Below are positions 37,113-45,021 of a stretch of DNA of 64,000 nucleotides, piece after piece. A model generated the notes under the pieces. That model saw only the letters and a list, made by a program, of their open reading frames with translations. It was not told where the DNA came from and searched no databases. Every line of letters starts with the position of its first letter. Position 1 is the stretch's first letter. The position numbers were made by a program, and so were the translations under genes. This DNA comes from CAVVNN01 sp963838035 (GTDB lineage Bacteria; Actinomycetota; Thermoleophilia; Solirubrobacterales; 70-9), in contig CAWIPM010000008.1 of NCBI GenBank assembly GCA_963838035.1, forward strand, positions 124,001 to 188,000, given 5' to 3'.

Positions 37113-37886
37113 ATGCCCCAGACCACGGAAGCAGGCCCGGCCTGGCTGGTCCTGCCCACCTACAACGAGGCCGAGAACATCGAGTCGTTCGTCGCCGCCG
37201 TGCGCGGGAAGCTTCCGGCCTCGGCCCAGATCCTGATCGTCGACGACAACTCGCCAGACGGCACCGGGGAGATCGCCGACCGGCTCGCCGAGGAGCACGA
37301 GAACCTCAGCGTCCTGCACCGGCAGAGAAAGGAGGGGCTCGGCCCCGCCTACATCGCCGGCTTCCGCAAAGCCCTGAGCGAGGGCGCCGGGCTGGTGCTC
37401 GAGATGGACTCCGACTTTTCCCACGACCCGGCCTACCTGCCGCGCCTGCTCGAGGCCGCCAAGCGCGCCGACCTCGTGATCGGATCGCGCTACGTGGAGG
37501 GAGGCGGCGTCGCCGAGTGGGGGGCGCTGCGCCGGGCGATCAGCCGCGGCGGCAGCGCCTACGCGCGGCTGGTGCTTGGCGTCGACGTACACGACCTGAC
37601 CGGGGGGTTCAAGTGCTTCCGCCGCGAGGTGCTTGAGGCAATCGGCCTCGACTCGATCCAGGCCCGCGGCTACGCCTTCCAGGTGGAGATGACCTACCGG
37701 GCGATCCAGCTCGGCTTCAAGGTGGTCGAGGTGCCGATCGTCTTCCGCGACCGGCAGGCCGGCTCGTCGAAGATGGACCGCTCGATCGTCGCCGAGGCCG
37801 TCTGGCGTGTGCCTCTTCTACGCTTTGACGGGAAACCCGCGAAGGAGGGGGTCGCGACCACCGAGAGGGGCCGCTATACTTTTTGA
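37113..37886 (+). CDS. Polyprenol-phosphate mannosyltransferase-like GT2
   Basis: Glycosyltransferase of family GT2, 257 residues, resembling dolichol/polyprenol-phosphate mannose synthase (DPM1/Ppm1): it would move mannose from GDP-mannose to a lipid phosphate for wall glycans or protein mannosylation. Motifs: LPTYNEAENI, VDDNSPDGTG with the nucleotide-binding Asp pair, EMDSDFSHDP (DxD-type metal site), and RDLTGGFKCF-like HDLTGGFKCFRR with VPIVFRDRQAGSSKM at the end. There is no membrane domain, so it is a soluble, membrane-associated enzyme. Its promoter looks leaderless. Confidence 0.88.
   Translation: MPQTTEAGPAWLVLPTYNEAENIESFVAAVRGKLPASAQILIVDDNSPDGTGEIADRLAEEHENLSVLHRQRKEGLGPAYIAGFRKALSEGAGLVLEMDSDFSHDPAYLPRLLEAAKRADLVIGSRYVEGGGVAEWGALRRAISRGGSAYARLVLGVDVHDLTGGFKCFRREVLEAIGLDSIQARGYAFQVEMTYRAIQLGFKVVEVPIVFRDRQAGSSKMDRSIVAEAVWRVPLLRFDGKPAKEGVATTERGRYTF
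37875..37880 (+). promoter_or_regulatory. -10 element TATACT of the thioredoxin gene
   Basis: A full-consensus-like TATACT lies in the last codons of the GT2 gene, 47 bases before the thioredoxin start. A transcript from about 37887 would carry CGGGAGAG purines before the GTG. No clear -35. Confidence 0.45.
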
Positions 37887-37927
37887 AGTATTGAGCGCTG
37901 AAACTCGAGACCGGGAGAGCGATTCCA

Positions 37928-38254
37928 GTGACAGGCAAACTCCGCGACGTAACAGACGCCACCTTTAAATCCGATGTTCTGGATGCCGAGGGTCCCGTCC
38001 TGGTCGACTTCTGGGCCCCTTGGTGCGGCCCGTGCCGGGTCGTCCACCCGGTCCTCGAGGAGATCGACGGTGAGCGCGACGACCTCAAGATCGTCAGCGT
38101 CAACGTCGACGAGAACCAGCAGACCGCCGCTCAGTACGAAGTCCTCTCGATCCCGACCCTGATCCTGTTCAAGGACGGGGCGATCGCGAAGAAAGTCATC
38201 GGGGCGATGCCCAAGCGCCGCCTCGAGGCCGAGCTGGAGCCGGCGCTCGCCTAG
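37928..38254 (+). CDS. trxA: Thioredoxin
   Basis: Cytoplasmic disulfide reductase of 108 residues with the active site WCGPC (about 32-36) in VDFWAPWCGPCR, the cis-Pro in SIPTLILFKDG and the full thioredoxin fold. Length and motifs are standard. GTG 37928 is the start. It may be transcribed from the TATACT promoter inside the preceding gene. The tautomerase gene follows 19 bases later. Confidence 0.95.
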   Translation: MTGKLRDVTDATFKSDVLDAEGPVLVDFWAPWCGPCRVVHPVLEEIDGERDDLKIVSVNVDENQQTAAQYEVLSIPTLILFKDGAIAKKVIGAMPKRRLEAELEPALA

Positions 38255-38273
38255 CGGGCGCCGGACCGAGCCG

Positions 38274-38453
38274 ATGCCATTCGTCCACGTCCACTGGTTC
38301 GAGGGACGGACCGACGAGCAGAAGGCGGAGATCGCCAAGCGGATCGAGAGCGCACTGGTCGAGGTGGCCGGCGCTGCGCCCGAGCACTGCTGGGTGAAGT
38401 TCTCCGACTCTCCGAAGACCGACTTCATCATCGGCGAGCAGTCAGGGGACTGA
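38274..38453 (+). CDS. Small tautomerase (4-oxalocrotonate tautomerase family)
   Basis: A 59-residue protein beginning MPFVHVHW; after removal of Met the N-terminal Pro is the catalytic base of the 4-oxalocrotonate tautomerase family. The helix TDEQKAEIAKRIESALVE and the following strand WVKFSDSP match the beta-alpha-beta fold. Family members are homohexamers acting on enol/keto acids. The substrate is unknown; the thioredoxin gene upstream is probably co-transcribed. Confidence 0.8.
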   Translation: MPFVHVHWFEGRTDEQKAEIAKRIESALVEVAGAAPEHCWVKFSDSPKTDFIIGEQSGD

Positions 38454-38475
38454 GCCGGCGCAGCTCCTTGGCGAA

Positions 38476-38499
38476 CCAGCCCGGCCCAGGTGGGCTTGG
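38476..38499. terminator. Hairpin between tautomerase and giant-protein genes
   Basis: CCAGCCC pairs with GGGCTTGG (one bulged T), 9-base loop, between two convergent genes. No T tract. Confidence 0.4.
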
Positions 38500-38515
38500 G
38501 GGTCCGCTTCAGACG

Positions 38516-41500
38516 CTACCGGGCCCTCGCACCAGCCCGCGCCAGGCGCGCCCGGCGTTCGCCGGCGACCCCGCTCCAGGCGGCCATCAGCCCGAAGGCG
38601 CCCAGCAGGCCGACGAGCGGTAGCGCGTAGAGCGCACCGGCGCCGCTGCCTTCCCCAGCCTGCAGGGCGGTCGTCGAAACCGGCCGAGGCCACCGTTGCA
38701 CGGCGCTCATCTGGTGCACTTCCCCCAGGGCTGCTTCCGGTTCCTCGCCCGCCACGATCGCCGGCACCGGCACCGGGGCCGGCGCAGCGGCGGGCACCGG
38801 CGCCGGCGCCGGCAATGAAGCGGGCTGCACGCTCGGCGGGATTGCCGGAGCGGGCGGGGCCACGGGAACCGGCACGATCACCGCAGGCGGCGCCGGGACC
38901 GGAGTCACGGATGGCGTCACCGCGCTCGGGGGAGTCGCCGGGTGGTGGGACGGCATCGGCGCGGGAGTCGGGGAGGTCGGGGGAGTCGGGGGAGTGACAG
39001 GAGTGGAGGCGGGGATCGGTGCCGGGGGTTGTCCGGTTGCCACCGCCGGCTGTGGGCTGCCGCAGGCCGCGCCTTCGCCGGCGGCCACGCTTATCGGCAT
39101 CGATTGCGATATGCCGCCGACGCTCACGGTCACCGTCGTCGTTCCGGGGCTGAGCGGACAGAGCAGGCCCGATTCCTGGGACGCCACCGCTACCCCATTT
39201 TCGTCGAGGAGCACCGCGTGCTGGTCTTCGCTGCCCGGCTGCGTCGCGACGAACTGGGCGACTTCCGGGTTCGACGAGCTAAATGTGTACAGCGGAGGGA
39301 TTCCCGTCGCCTCGACCGTCGCCGGGGTCGTTCCAGGCACGGTTTCAATCGCGCATTCGGTTCCGCATTCGAGGCCCGGCAGGTAGGCGCTTGGGCTGAA
39401 CGAGCAATTCGGGTAGCCGGCGCAGCGCCAGCCGGCGATGGGCCGCCGGGCCACCGGCGAAAACAGCCCCGGCTGGCCCTCGGTGAGCAGGGTGCCGTCG
39501 TCGGCTTCCAGCGCCAACTGGCCGACTGACGGGATCAGCTGAACGCGGACCGGAGCCACGTTGGTTCCTATTTGGCGTCTGGTGGTGTCCACAGCCGCCA
39601 GCAGGTATCCCGGCGTTGAGCCGAATCCCGACCCCGCTTCGGCGCCCGTCTGGCCGTAGCCGAGCGAGCCGGTGCCGTAGACCGGCAGGGTCCGTCCTTC
39701 CAGCGAGTAGGAGAAGGCGCGGTTATGGCCCGGTAGGTCGAAGAAATAGGCCGAGGCGGCGGGCGTGTCGGTGGCGGGAACGCTTCCCTGGACCGGACAG
39801 TGAGCGGGCTTGCCCAGCCCGACCAGGATGTCCCCGGTACGCAGGTTCTCTTCGGAGGCGTTGGGCTGGCCGAACGTCGAGCTGGGGCTGCGGTTGCCGA
39901 CGACTATCGCGGGGATCGACCGTTCGTCGGCCCGGTAGAGCTGCTGCGTCAGCCAGCAGCTCTGCGAGTCGTCGAGAGCCGGGGCGCTGTAATCGAGGAC
40001 GATCACCCGCACGCTTCCTTCAGTGCCGGCAGCATCGAAGGAGTAGGCCCCGTCGTGGTGGCTGATCGGCGATATGGCCGGCCCGGGCGGTGACCCGCCC
40101 AACGGCGCCTCGAAGCCGGAGAACGCTTCTTCGAAGGTCGACAGCGTGCCGGAGCCCCCGAGGTCGGAGGCCGCCGGGGCGACGAACACGGGCATCCCGT
40201 TCGCCGCGCCGGAGAGACGCGCCGCGTAGCGGCGGCTCTCGCGCGTGAAGGAGGCCGGGCTCAGCTTCTCGCCCAGCCCTTCCGCCACACCGGGGCCGGT
40301 GTAGAGGATCGCGCGCAGACCCTCGATTTCCCTCGCTTGGGCGAAGGCGTGGGAGACCCAGCGGTCGGGCCCGATGCCGGTTCCCGACAGGTCCGCGCAG
40401 GGTCCCGCGCACTGGGCTCCGCCGGCGATCGCGAAGTCAACCCCCGGCAGCGGCCTGATTCGGTAGGAGTCCGACCCGGTCGGAGACCTCTGCGTCCCGA
40501 TCGGCTGGTAGCTGAAGGCCGCCGCCGTCTGAATCTCTTCCCGATTCGCTTCGCTCGGACACGCCTGCGAAGCCGCGCTCCTCGGGCACGGATGCGGAGA
40601 GGCTTCGGCGATCTCCCCCGTCTGCCCACCGACTGCCCATCCGTTTTCGCCGTCGGGGCTGAGGGTCAGTCCGAGGACCGCGTCGGGCTGCACCGGGTAG
40701 TCGACGTCTTCGGTCTCCTGCGGGCCGCTCGGCAGGGGCAGCAGTTCGTGCTCCTCGTCATTCCAGCCGGTCGCGGTCTGGCGCAGGAGGTTGCCGTCGA
40801 GCGGCGCACCGTAGGGGTCGGGGGCTTCGCCGAGCGAGATCGCGGCGCGGATCTGGCCCGCTTCGCGGAAGGCGACCAGCGCCACCGGGTAGCCGCTGGG
40901 CCCGCGCGGCGCGGCGACCCAGGGCTGATCGGCCCCTTCGCGCTCGAACACCCTTCCGTTCAGCGTCGCGACCACGGCGCCTCCGTCCGGCAACCCCGCC
41001 ACCTTCTCGGGGACTTCTTCGCCCAGGGCTTCGCTCAGTTCGGTGTCGACCGTCCAGCCGCTGCCGCCGACGGCCGTGTTGAACATCAGGCCCCCGTCGC
41101 GGCCTTCATTGGGGGGGAAGTCGCCTTCGCCCAGCGGCCGTTTGTAGGTTGCCATCGCCACGTCGCCGGCGAAGGTGACCGAGCTGAAGTCGACTTCGGG
41201 GCTGACTCCCTCCGGTACGGCGTAGCGTTCCCAGTGCCCCACTCCGTAGCCGAGCAGCGTTCCCTTGGTGCCGACCGTCCAGCCTCGCCAGCGGTTGCTC
41301 CGGTTTTCACTTTCCGGATTGAAGAAGGCGATCCCCGTCAGGTCGACGCCTTCCATCCCATCCGGCGCTCCGGGATCGGGGGTCCATTCCGACTTCCCGC
41401 CCAGCCCGACCCACATCGCGCCGTTATCGCCAACCGCGTGCGGGCCGGGCCCGACCGGCCAGGCCACCGCCCGGAAGCGGGGCGGCCGGCCTCCGCCGGC

Positions 41501-42949
41501 CGCAATCGCTTCTCTCGTCCAACCGGCTTCGGCAGAGTAATGGGCGATCTCGCCGTCTTCGCCGACGGCGATCGCTTCGGAGTCCGGTTCGGCGACAGGC
41601 GAGCCGCTCTCCCCGGCAACGGCGAGCAGCGGATGGCGGAGCGTCAGCGGCCACTCCTCCAGCTTGGCGGTGCCGACCTTACCCTGGGGGGTCAGCAGCA
41701 GCGGGCCCCGGCCGGAGCTGAGCCAGCCTTCCTTGGGACCGGTGAGTGCCGCTCCGGCGACGCCGGATTCGTCGCCGCCCGCCGCGTAGCGGACGAATGC
41801 TCTGCCTTCGAGGATCAACAGCGCGCCGTGGCCGACCCCGGTGATCGTCCTCGTGCCGTATGGGTCGCCGGGCCCTCCGTCGGGAGGCCAGGCAAAGCTA
41901 CGCGAACCGCCGCTCGGGAGCCGCGATTCGAGTGGATGGGTGCAGTACGGGGCGAGGGCTTCCCCTTCCTCTTCCTCGCACCACGAGGCGAGCACCGTTT
42001 CGCCGCTCAGGTCGTAGTAGAGGGTCGCGCCGATCTCCTCGCCGCCGTGTCCGAGGGTCGCATCGATCCACAGTCCGGAGGTGGTAACGGTCAGCGGCTG
42101 GCCGTTGCCACGCGGCGAGACTTCCACTTCGCCTGTCGCCGAGGAGGATTTCGAAAACAACACCCCGAGGTTGCCGCCGAACGGGCGGCGCTGCCAGGTT
42201 TCGCCGGAGCGCGAGAAGAGCTCCACGCCCACTCCTTCCGCCTGGTCGGTGGCCAGAAGCCAGGCGTTGGCCGGCCCGGTCGCGCCGATCGCCGCCACCG
42301 CGAACCCTGCGCCCGGCGGTTGGCAGGGGCTCGGCGGCGCAGCGGCGCAGATCGGCTCTCCAGACCAACCTTCGCCATTGAAATGCAGCACTGCCTGAGG
42401 TGGGCCTTCCGTATCGGGGACCACCAAGGCGCCTGTGGATCCGTTCGCTTCGGTGAGCGCTGCGACCAGCGGCGATTCCTCTGCGAACAGAGTCCCTGAT
42501 CCGAGCAGAGAACCGGGATCCGCGACGACGTGAAACTGCCCACCGGGATCGCGGGTCACGAGGTGCTCGCCGTTTGCATCGCGAGCGAGGAGTGCCACGC
42601 CGCCGGCATCGGTCGCTGATCCACCCAGGCTGCCCGCCGGAAGCGTTGGTTCTTCTGCGAGACCCTGCACCGCGATTGTCCGCCAGCCTTCGATCGGGGT
42701 GTTGCGAGCGACTTCGCCGTCAGCCACACCCCAGACCTCACCGGGGGTCTCCTTGGCAGAGGCGCCGAACAGGACAGCGTTCGGGGCGGCGGCATCCGGT
42801 ATCACCGCCAGCCCGGGTTCTCTGGGGATTTCGCCCCGGCCGGGCACCGCACCTAGCAGCACCGTCACCCCGCTCAGCAGAGCGATCAACGCGAACAAAG
42901 CGACCCTGCGCTGCCTCCGGGCGGTGCCACCTCGCAGAACTATCGACAT
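38516..42949 (-). CDS. Giant extracellular membrane-anchored protein
   Basis: A protein of about 1477 residues, probably on the cell surface. Residues 1-40 form a signal/anchor (MSIVLRGG, then a helix with LFALIALLSG). Residues 45-850 hold repeated beta segments with Trp/Gly motifs such as ENGWAVGGQTGEI and WRGWTVGTKGTLLGYG, typical of YCF48/BNR-like propeller blades. A different domain near 860-1200 has DFAIAGGAQCAG and VIVLDYS, with spacing reminiscent of a calcineurin-type phosphoesterase, metal ligands uncertain. A Big-like region, a Pro-rich stalk of about 120 residues, and a C-terminal helix plus Arg-rich tail follow. ATG 42949 chosen; an in-frame start 27 codons upstream is less likely. 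Glu is mostly GAA, as in other exported proteins here. Confidence 0.7.
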   Translation of the reverse strand: MSIVLRGGTARRQRRVALFALIALLSGVTVLLGAVPGRGEIPREPGLAVIPDAAAPNAVLFGASAKETPGEVWGVADGEVARNTPIEGWRTIAVQGLAEEPTLPAGSLGGSATDAGGVALLARDANGEHLVTRDPGGQFHVVADPGSLLGSGTLFAEESPLVAALTEANGSTGALVVPDTEGPPQAVLHFNGEGWSGEPICAAAPPSPCQPPGAGFAVAAIGATGPANAWLLATDQAEGVGVELFSRSGETWQRRPFGGNLGVLFSKSSSATGEVEVSPRGNGQPLTVTTSGLWIDATLGHGGEEIGATLYYDLSGETVLASWCEEEEGEALAPYCTHPLESRLPSGGSRSFAWPPDGGPGDPYGTRTITGVGHGALLILEGRAFVRYAAGGDESGVAGAALTGPKEGWLSSGRGPLLLTPQGKVGTAKLEEWPLTLRHPLLAVAGESGSPVAEPDSEAIAVGEDGEIAHYSAEAGWTREAIAAGGGRPPRFRAVAWPVGPGPHAVGDNGAMWVGLGGKSEWTPDPGAPDGMEGVDLTGIAFFNPESENRSNRWRGWTVGTKGTLLGYGVGHWERYAVPEGVSPEVDFSSVTFAGDVAMATYKRPLGEGDFPPNEGRDGGLMFNTAVGGSGWTVDTELSEALGEEVPEKVAGLPDGGAVVATLNGRVFEREGADQPWVAAPRGPSGYPVALVAFREAGQIRAAISLGEAPDPYGAPLDGNLLRQTATGWNDEEHELLPLPSGPQETEDVDYPVQPDAVLGLTLSPDGENGWAVGGQTGEIAEASPHPCPRSAASQACPSEANREEIQTAAAFSYQPIGTQRSPTGSDSYRIRPLPGVDFAIAGGAQCAGPCADLSGTGIGPDRWVSHAFAQAREIEGLRAILYTGPGVAEGLGEKLSPASFTRESRRYAARLSGAANGMPVFVAPAASDLGGSGTLSTFEEAFSGFEAPLGGSPPGPAISPISHHDGAYSFDAAGTEGSVRVIVLDYSAPALDDSQSCWLTQQLYRADERSIPAIVVGNRSPSSTFGQPNASEENLRTGDILVGLGKPAHCPVQGSVPATDTPAASAYFFDLPGHNRAFSYSLEGRTLPVYGTGSLGYGQTGAEAGSGFGSTPGYLLAAVDTTRRQIGTNVAPVRVQLIPSVGQLALEADDGTLLTEGQPGLFSPVARRPIAGWRCAGYPNCSFSPSAYLPGLECGTECAIETVPGTTPATVEATGIPPLYTFSSSNPEVAQFVATQPGSEDQHAVLLDENGVAVASQESGLLCPLSPGTTTVTVSVGGISQSMPISVAAGEGAACGSPQPAVATGQPPAPIPASTPVTPPTPPTSPTPAPMPSHHPATPPSAVTPSVTPVPAPPAVIVPVPVAPPAPAIPPSVQPASLPAPAPVPAAAPAPVPVPAIVAGEEPEAALGEVHQMSAVQRWPRPVSTTALQAGEGSGAGALYALPLVGLLGAFGLMAAWSGVAGERRARLARAGARAR

Positions 42950-42962
42950 GTCCCTGGGTAGC

Positions 42963-42992
42963 TTGCCAATGTGTACAGACAACACTGATATC
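42963..42992 (+). promoter_or_regulatory. Candidate promoter of the FtsH-type protease gene
   Basis: TTGCCA (42963-42968) with GATATC (42987-42992) 18 bases later, in the 112-base divergent spacer between the giant protein and protease genes. The GTGT/ACAC inverted repeat inside it could be an operator. Confidence 0.3.
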
Positions 42993-43061
42993 CTCGCCCG
43001 GGTGCGGGGGCGACACAGAGGTGCCCTCACCGTCGGCTGTCAATGACGAACAGGAGGCGCC

Positions 43062-45020
43062 TTGCCTAAGTCCCCCGGAGTCCTCTCCCGGGACCGTGCC
43101 TCAAGTGTACGTGTCGCAGACTCGGTCGCTTCCGTGAGCCGCTTCCTGGCCCGCGACCCGCTTTCGACGCTGCTGTTGGTTGGCGCCCTGGCTCTGCTCT
43201 TCACATTTTTCGCACTGCTCGGCTCGCTCGGCTCAGAAGGCAGCGGCCGCAAGGTGGCACTATCGACCGTCACCCGCCTGGCGGCGGCGCAGCAACTGAG
43301 GGAAGCGACGCTGCTCGATTACGACCACCAAGTCGTCGTCATCACCACCACCGGCGCCGAGCTCTACGCCAACTACCCATCCTCAGATGCAGCGACCCTG
43401 CAGACCTACCAGGGGCTGCTGAAAGGCCGCGCTCGCGTCGAGATAGATCCGCAATCGGGCAAGTCGGCCCGGGTGATCGTCGTCCAATTCCTGATCCCGA
43501 TCCTGATCCTCGTCTTCCTCTTCGCCTTCTTCATGCGCCAAAGCAGCGCCGGCGCAGGCAGAATTGGCGCCTTTTCGGCCTTTCGCGGCCGCGGCCGGCG
43601 ACGTCGGCGCGGAGAGACCGCGGCAATCACCTTCGCCTCGGTAGCGGGAGCCGAGGAGGCTGTCGACGAGCTGCGCGAGATCCGCGATTACCTGGCAGCC
43701 CCCGAGCGCTACCGGCAAATCGGGGCGAGCGCGCCAAAGGGAGTGCTCCTGGTCGGCGTGCCCGGCACCGGCAAGACTCTTCTCGCCCGCGCAATCGCCG
43801 GCGAGGCAGATGCGGCCTTCTTCAGCGCCTCGGGCTCGGAGTTTGTCGAGAGCCTGGTTGGGGTCGGCGCGGCGCGGATCCGCGACATGTTCGCCCGAGC
43901 GCGGCGGATGGCGCCGGCGATCGTCTTCATTGACGAGCTCGACGCCGCCGGCCGAAAGCGCGGCGCCGGTGTCGGCCAGGGGAACGACGAGCGCGAGCAG
44001 ACGCTCAACCAGCTATTGGTCGAGATGGACGGCTTCGCCGGGGACGCCGGCATCGTCGTGATCGGCGCCACCAACCGCCCTGACATCCTCGATCCGGCAC
44101 TGCTACGCCCGGGTCGATTCGACCGCCAGGTTGTCGTCAACGTTCCCGACGTGGCTGGGCGGGCCGCGATCCTCGAGCTGCACGCGCGCGGTCGCCGGCT
44201 CGCCGAGGAGGTCGATCTGGACGAGATCGCGCGACTTTGCCCCGGGTTCACCGGTGCCGACCTGGCGAACCTGATCAACGAGGCGGCGCTGTTGAGCGTG
44301 CGCGAAGGCTTCGCGGAGATCGACCAGGTCGCCCTGGAGGAGGCGATCGATCGCATCGTCGCCGGCCCGGCGATGCGCTCGCACGTCCTCACCGACACGG
44401 AGCGCCGGCGGATCGCGATCCACGAGGCCGGCCACGCGGTGGCGACGCGGGCCACCGACAGGACTCCCGGCACCCCCAAGCTCTCGATTGTGGTCCGGGG
44501 CCGCCAGCTTGGCATCGCGGCGCACATGCTGACCGAACGTGACGCGCTGATGCACACGCAACCCGATCTCGAACGGCACCTGATCGCCGTCCTCGCCGGC
44601 ACGACCAGCGAGCTGATCGAGTTCGGTTGGCAGTCGACAGGCGCCTCCGATGACCTCCACTCGGCCAGCAAGCTTGCCCGCCAGATGGTCACCAGCTACG
44701 GCATGAGCCCCCGCTTGGGTCTCGTCACCGTCGGCGAGGCCGGCGGCGAGGTATTCCTCGGTGCCACCCTTCAGGACCTCGGTTCGACCGGACCGCACAC
44801 CCTCGATGTGATCGACGAAGAGACCGAGCGAATCGTCGAGCAGGCGCGCGCTCGCGCCGAACTCGTGCTGCGCGCCAACTGGAGCACGGTGCAGGCGATC
44901 GCAGCGGCCCTGCTGGAGCACGAAACCCTCTCCGGCGCACCACTGGAGGAGCTGCTCGCCCCGGTCAACGCGCTGGCAATCGACGAGATTGCGGCGCAGG
45001 ACGACCAATCCCCGGCGTGA
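43062..45020 (+). CDS. FtsH-type AAA+ zinc metalloprotease
   Basis: Membrane-bound ATP-dependent protease of 652 residues. Two membrane helices (about 33-54 and 140-162) flank a small external domain. The AAA+ module has Walker A GVPGTGKT, Walker B IVFIDELDA, and the second-region-of-homology ATNRPDILDPALLRPGRFDR. The peptidase has HEAGHAV and the third zinc ligand Asp in SDDLHSAS. Basic residues (RGRGRRRRRG) lie between helix 2 and the ATPase. The sequence is rather divergent for a housekeeping FtsH, so it may be a second paralogue. TTG 43062 is set by AGGAGG at 43052-43057. Its stop is one base from the stop of the convergent ileS gene. Confidence 0.93.
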   Translation: MPKSPGVLSRDRASSVRVADSVASVSRFLARDPLSTLLLVGALALLFTFFALLGSLGSEGSGRKVALSTVTRLAAAQQLREATLLDYDHQVVVITTTGAELYANYPSSDAATLQTYQGLLKGRARVEIDPQSGKSARVIVVQFLIPILILVFLFAFFMRQSSAGAGRIGAFSAFRGRGRRRRRGETAAITFASVAGAEEAVDELREIRDYLAAPERYRQIGASAPKGVLLVGVPGTGKTLLARAIAGEADAAFFSASGSEFVESLVGVGAARIRDMFARARRMAPAIVFIDELDAAGRKRGAGVGQGNDEREQTLNQLLVEMDGFAGDAGIVVIGATNRPDILDPALLRPGRFDRQVVVNVPDVAGRAAILELHARGRRLAEEVDLDEIARLCPGFTGADLANLINEAALLSVREGFAEIDQVALEEAIDRIVAGPAMRSHVLTDTERRRIAIHEAGHAVATRATDRTPGTPKLSIVVRGRQLGIAAHMLTERDALMHTQPDLERHLIAVLAGTTSELIEFGWQSTGASDDLHSASKLARQMVTSYGMSPRLGLVTVGEAGGEVFLGATLQDLGSTGPHTLDVIDEETERIVEQARARAELVLRANWSTVQAIAAALLEHETLSGAPLEELLAPVNALAIDEIAAQDDQSPA

Positions 45021-45021
45021 G

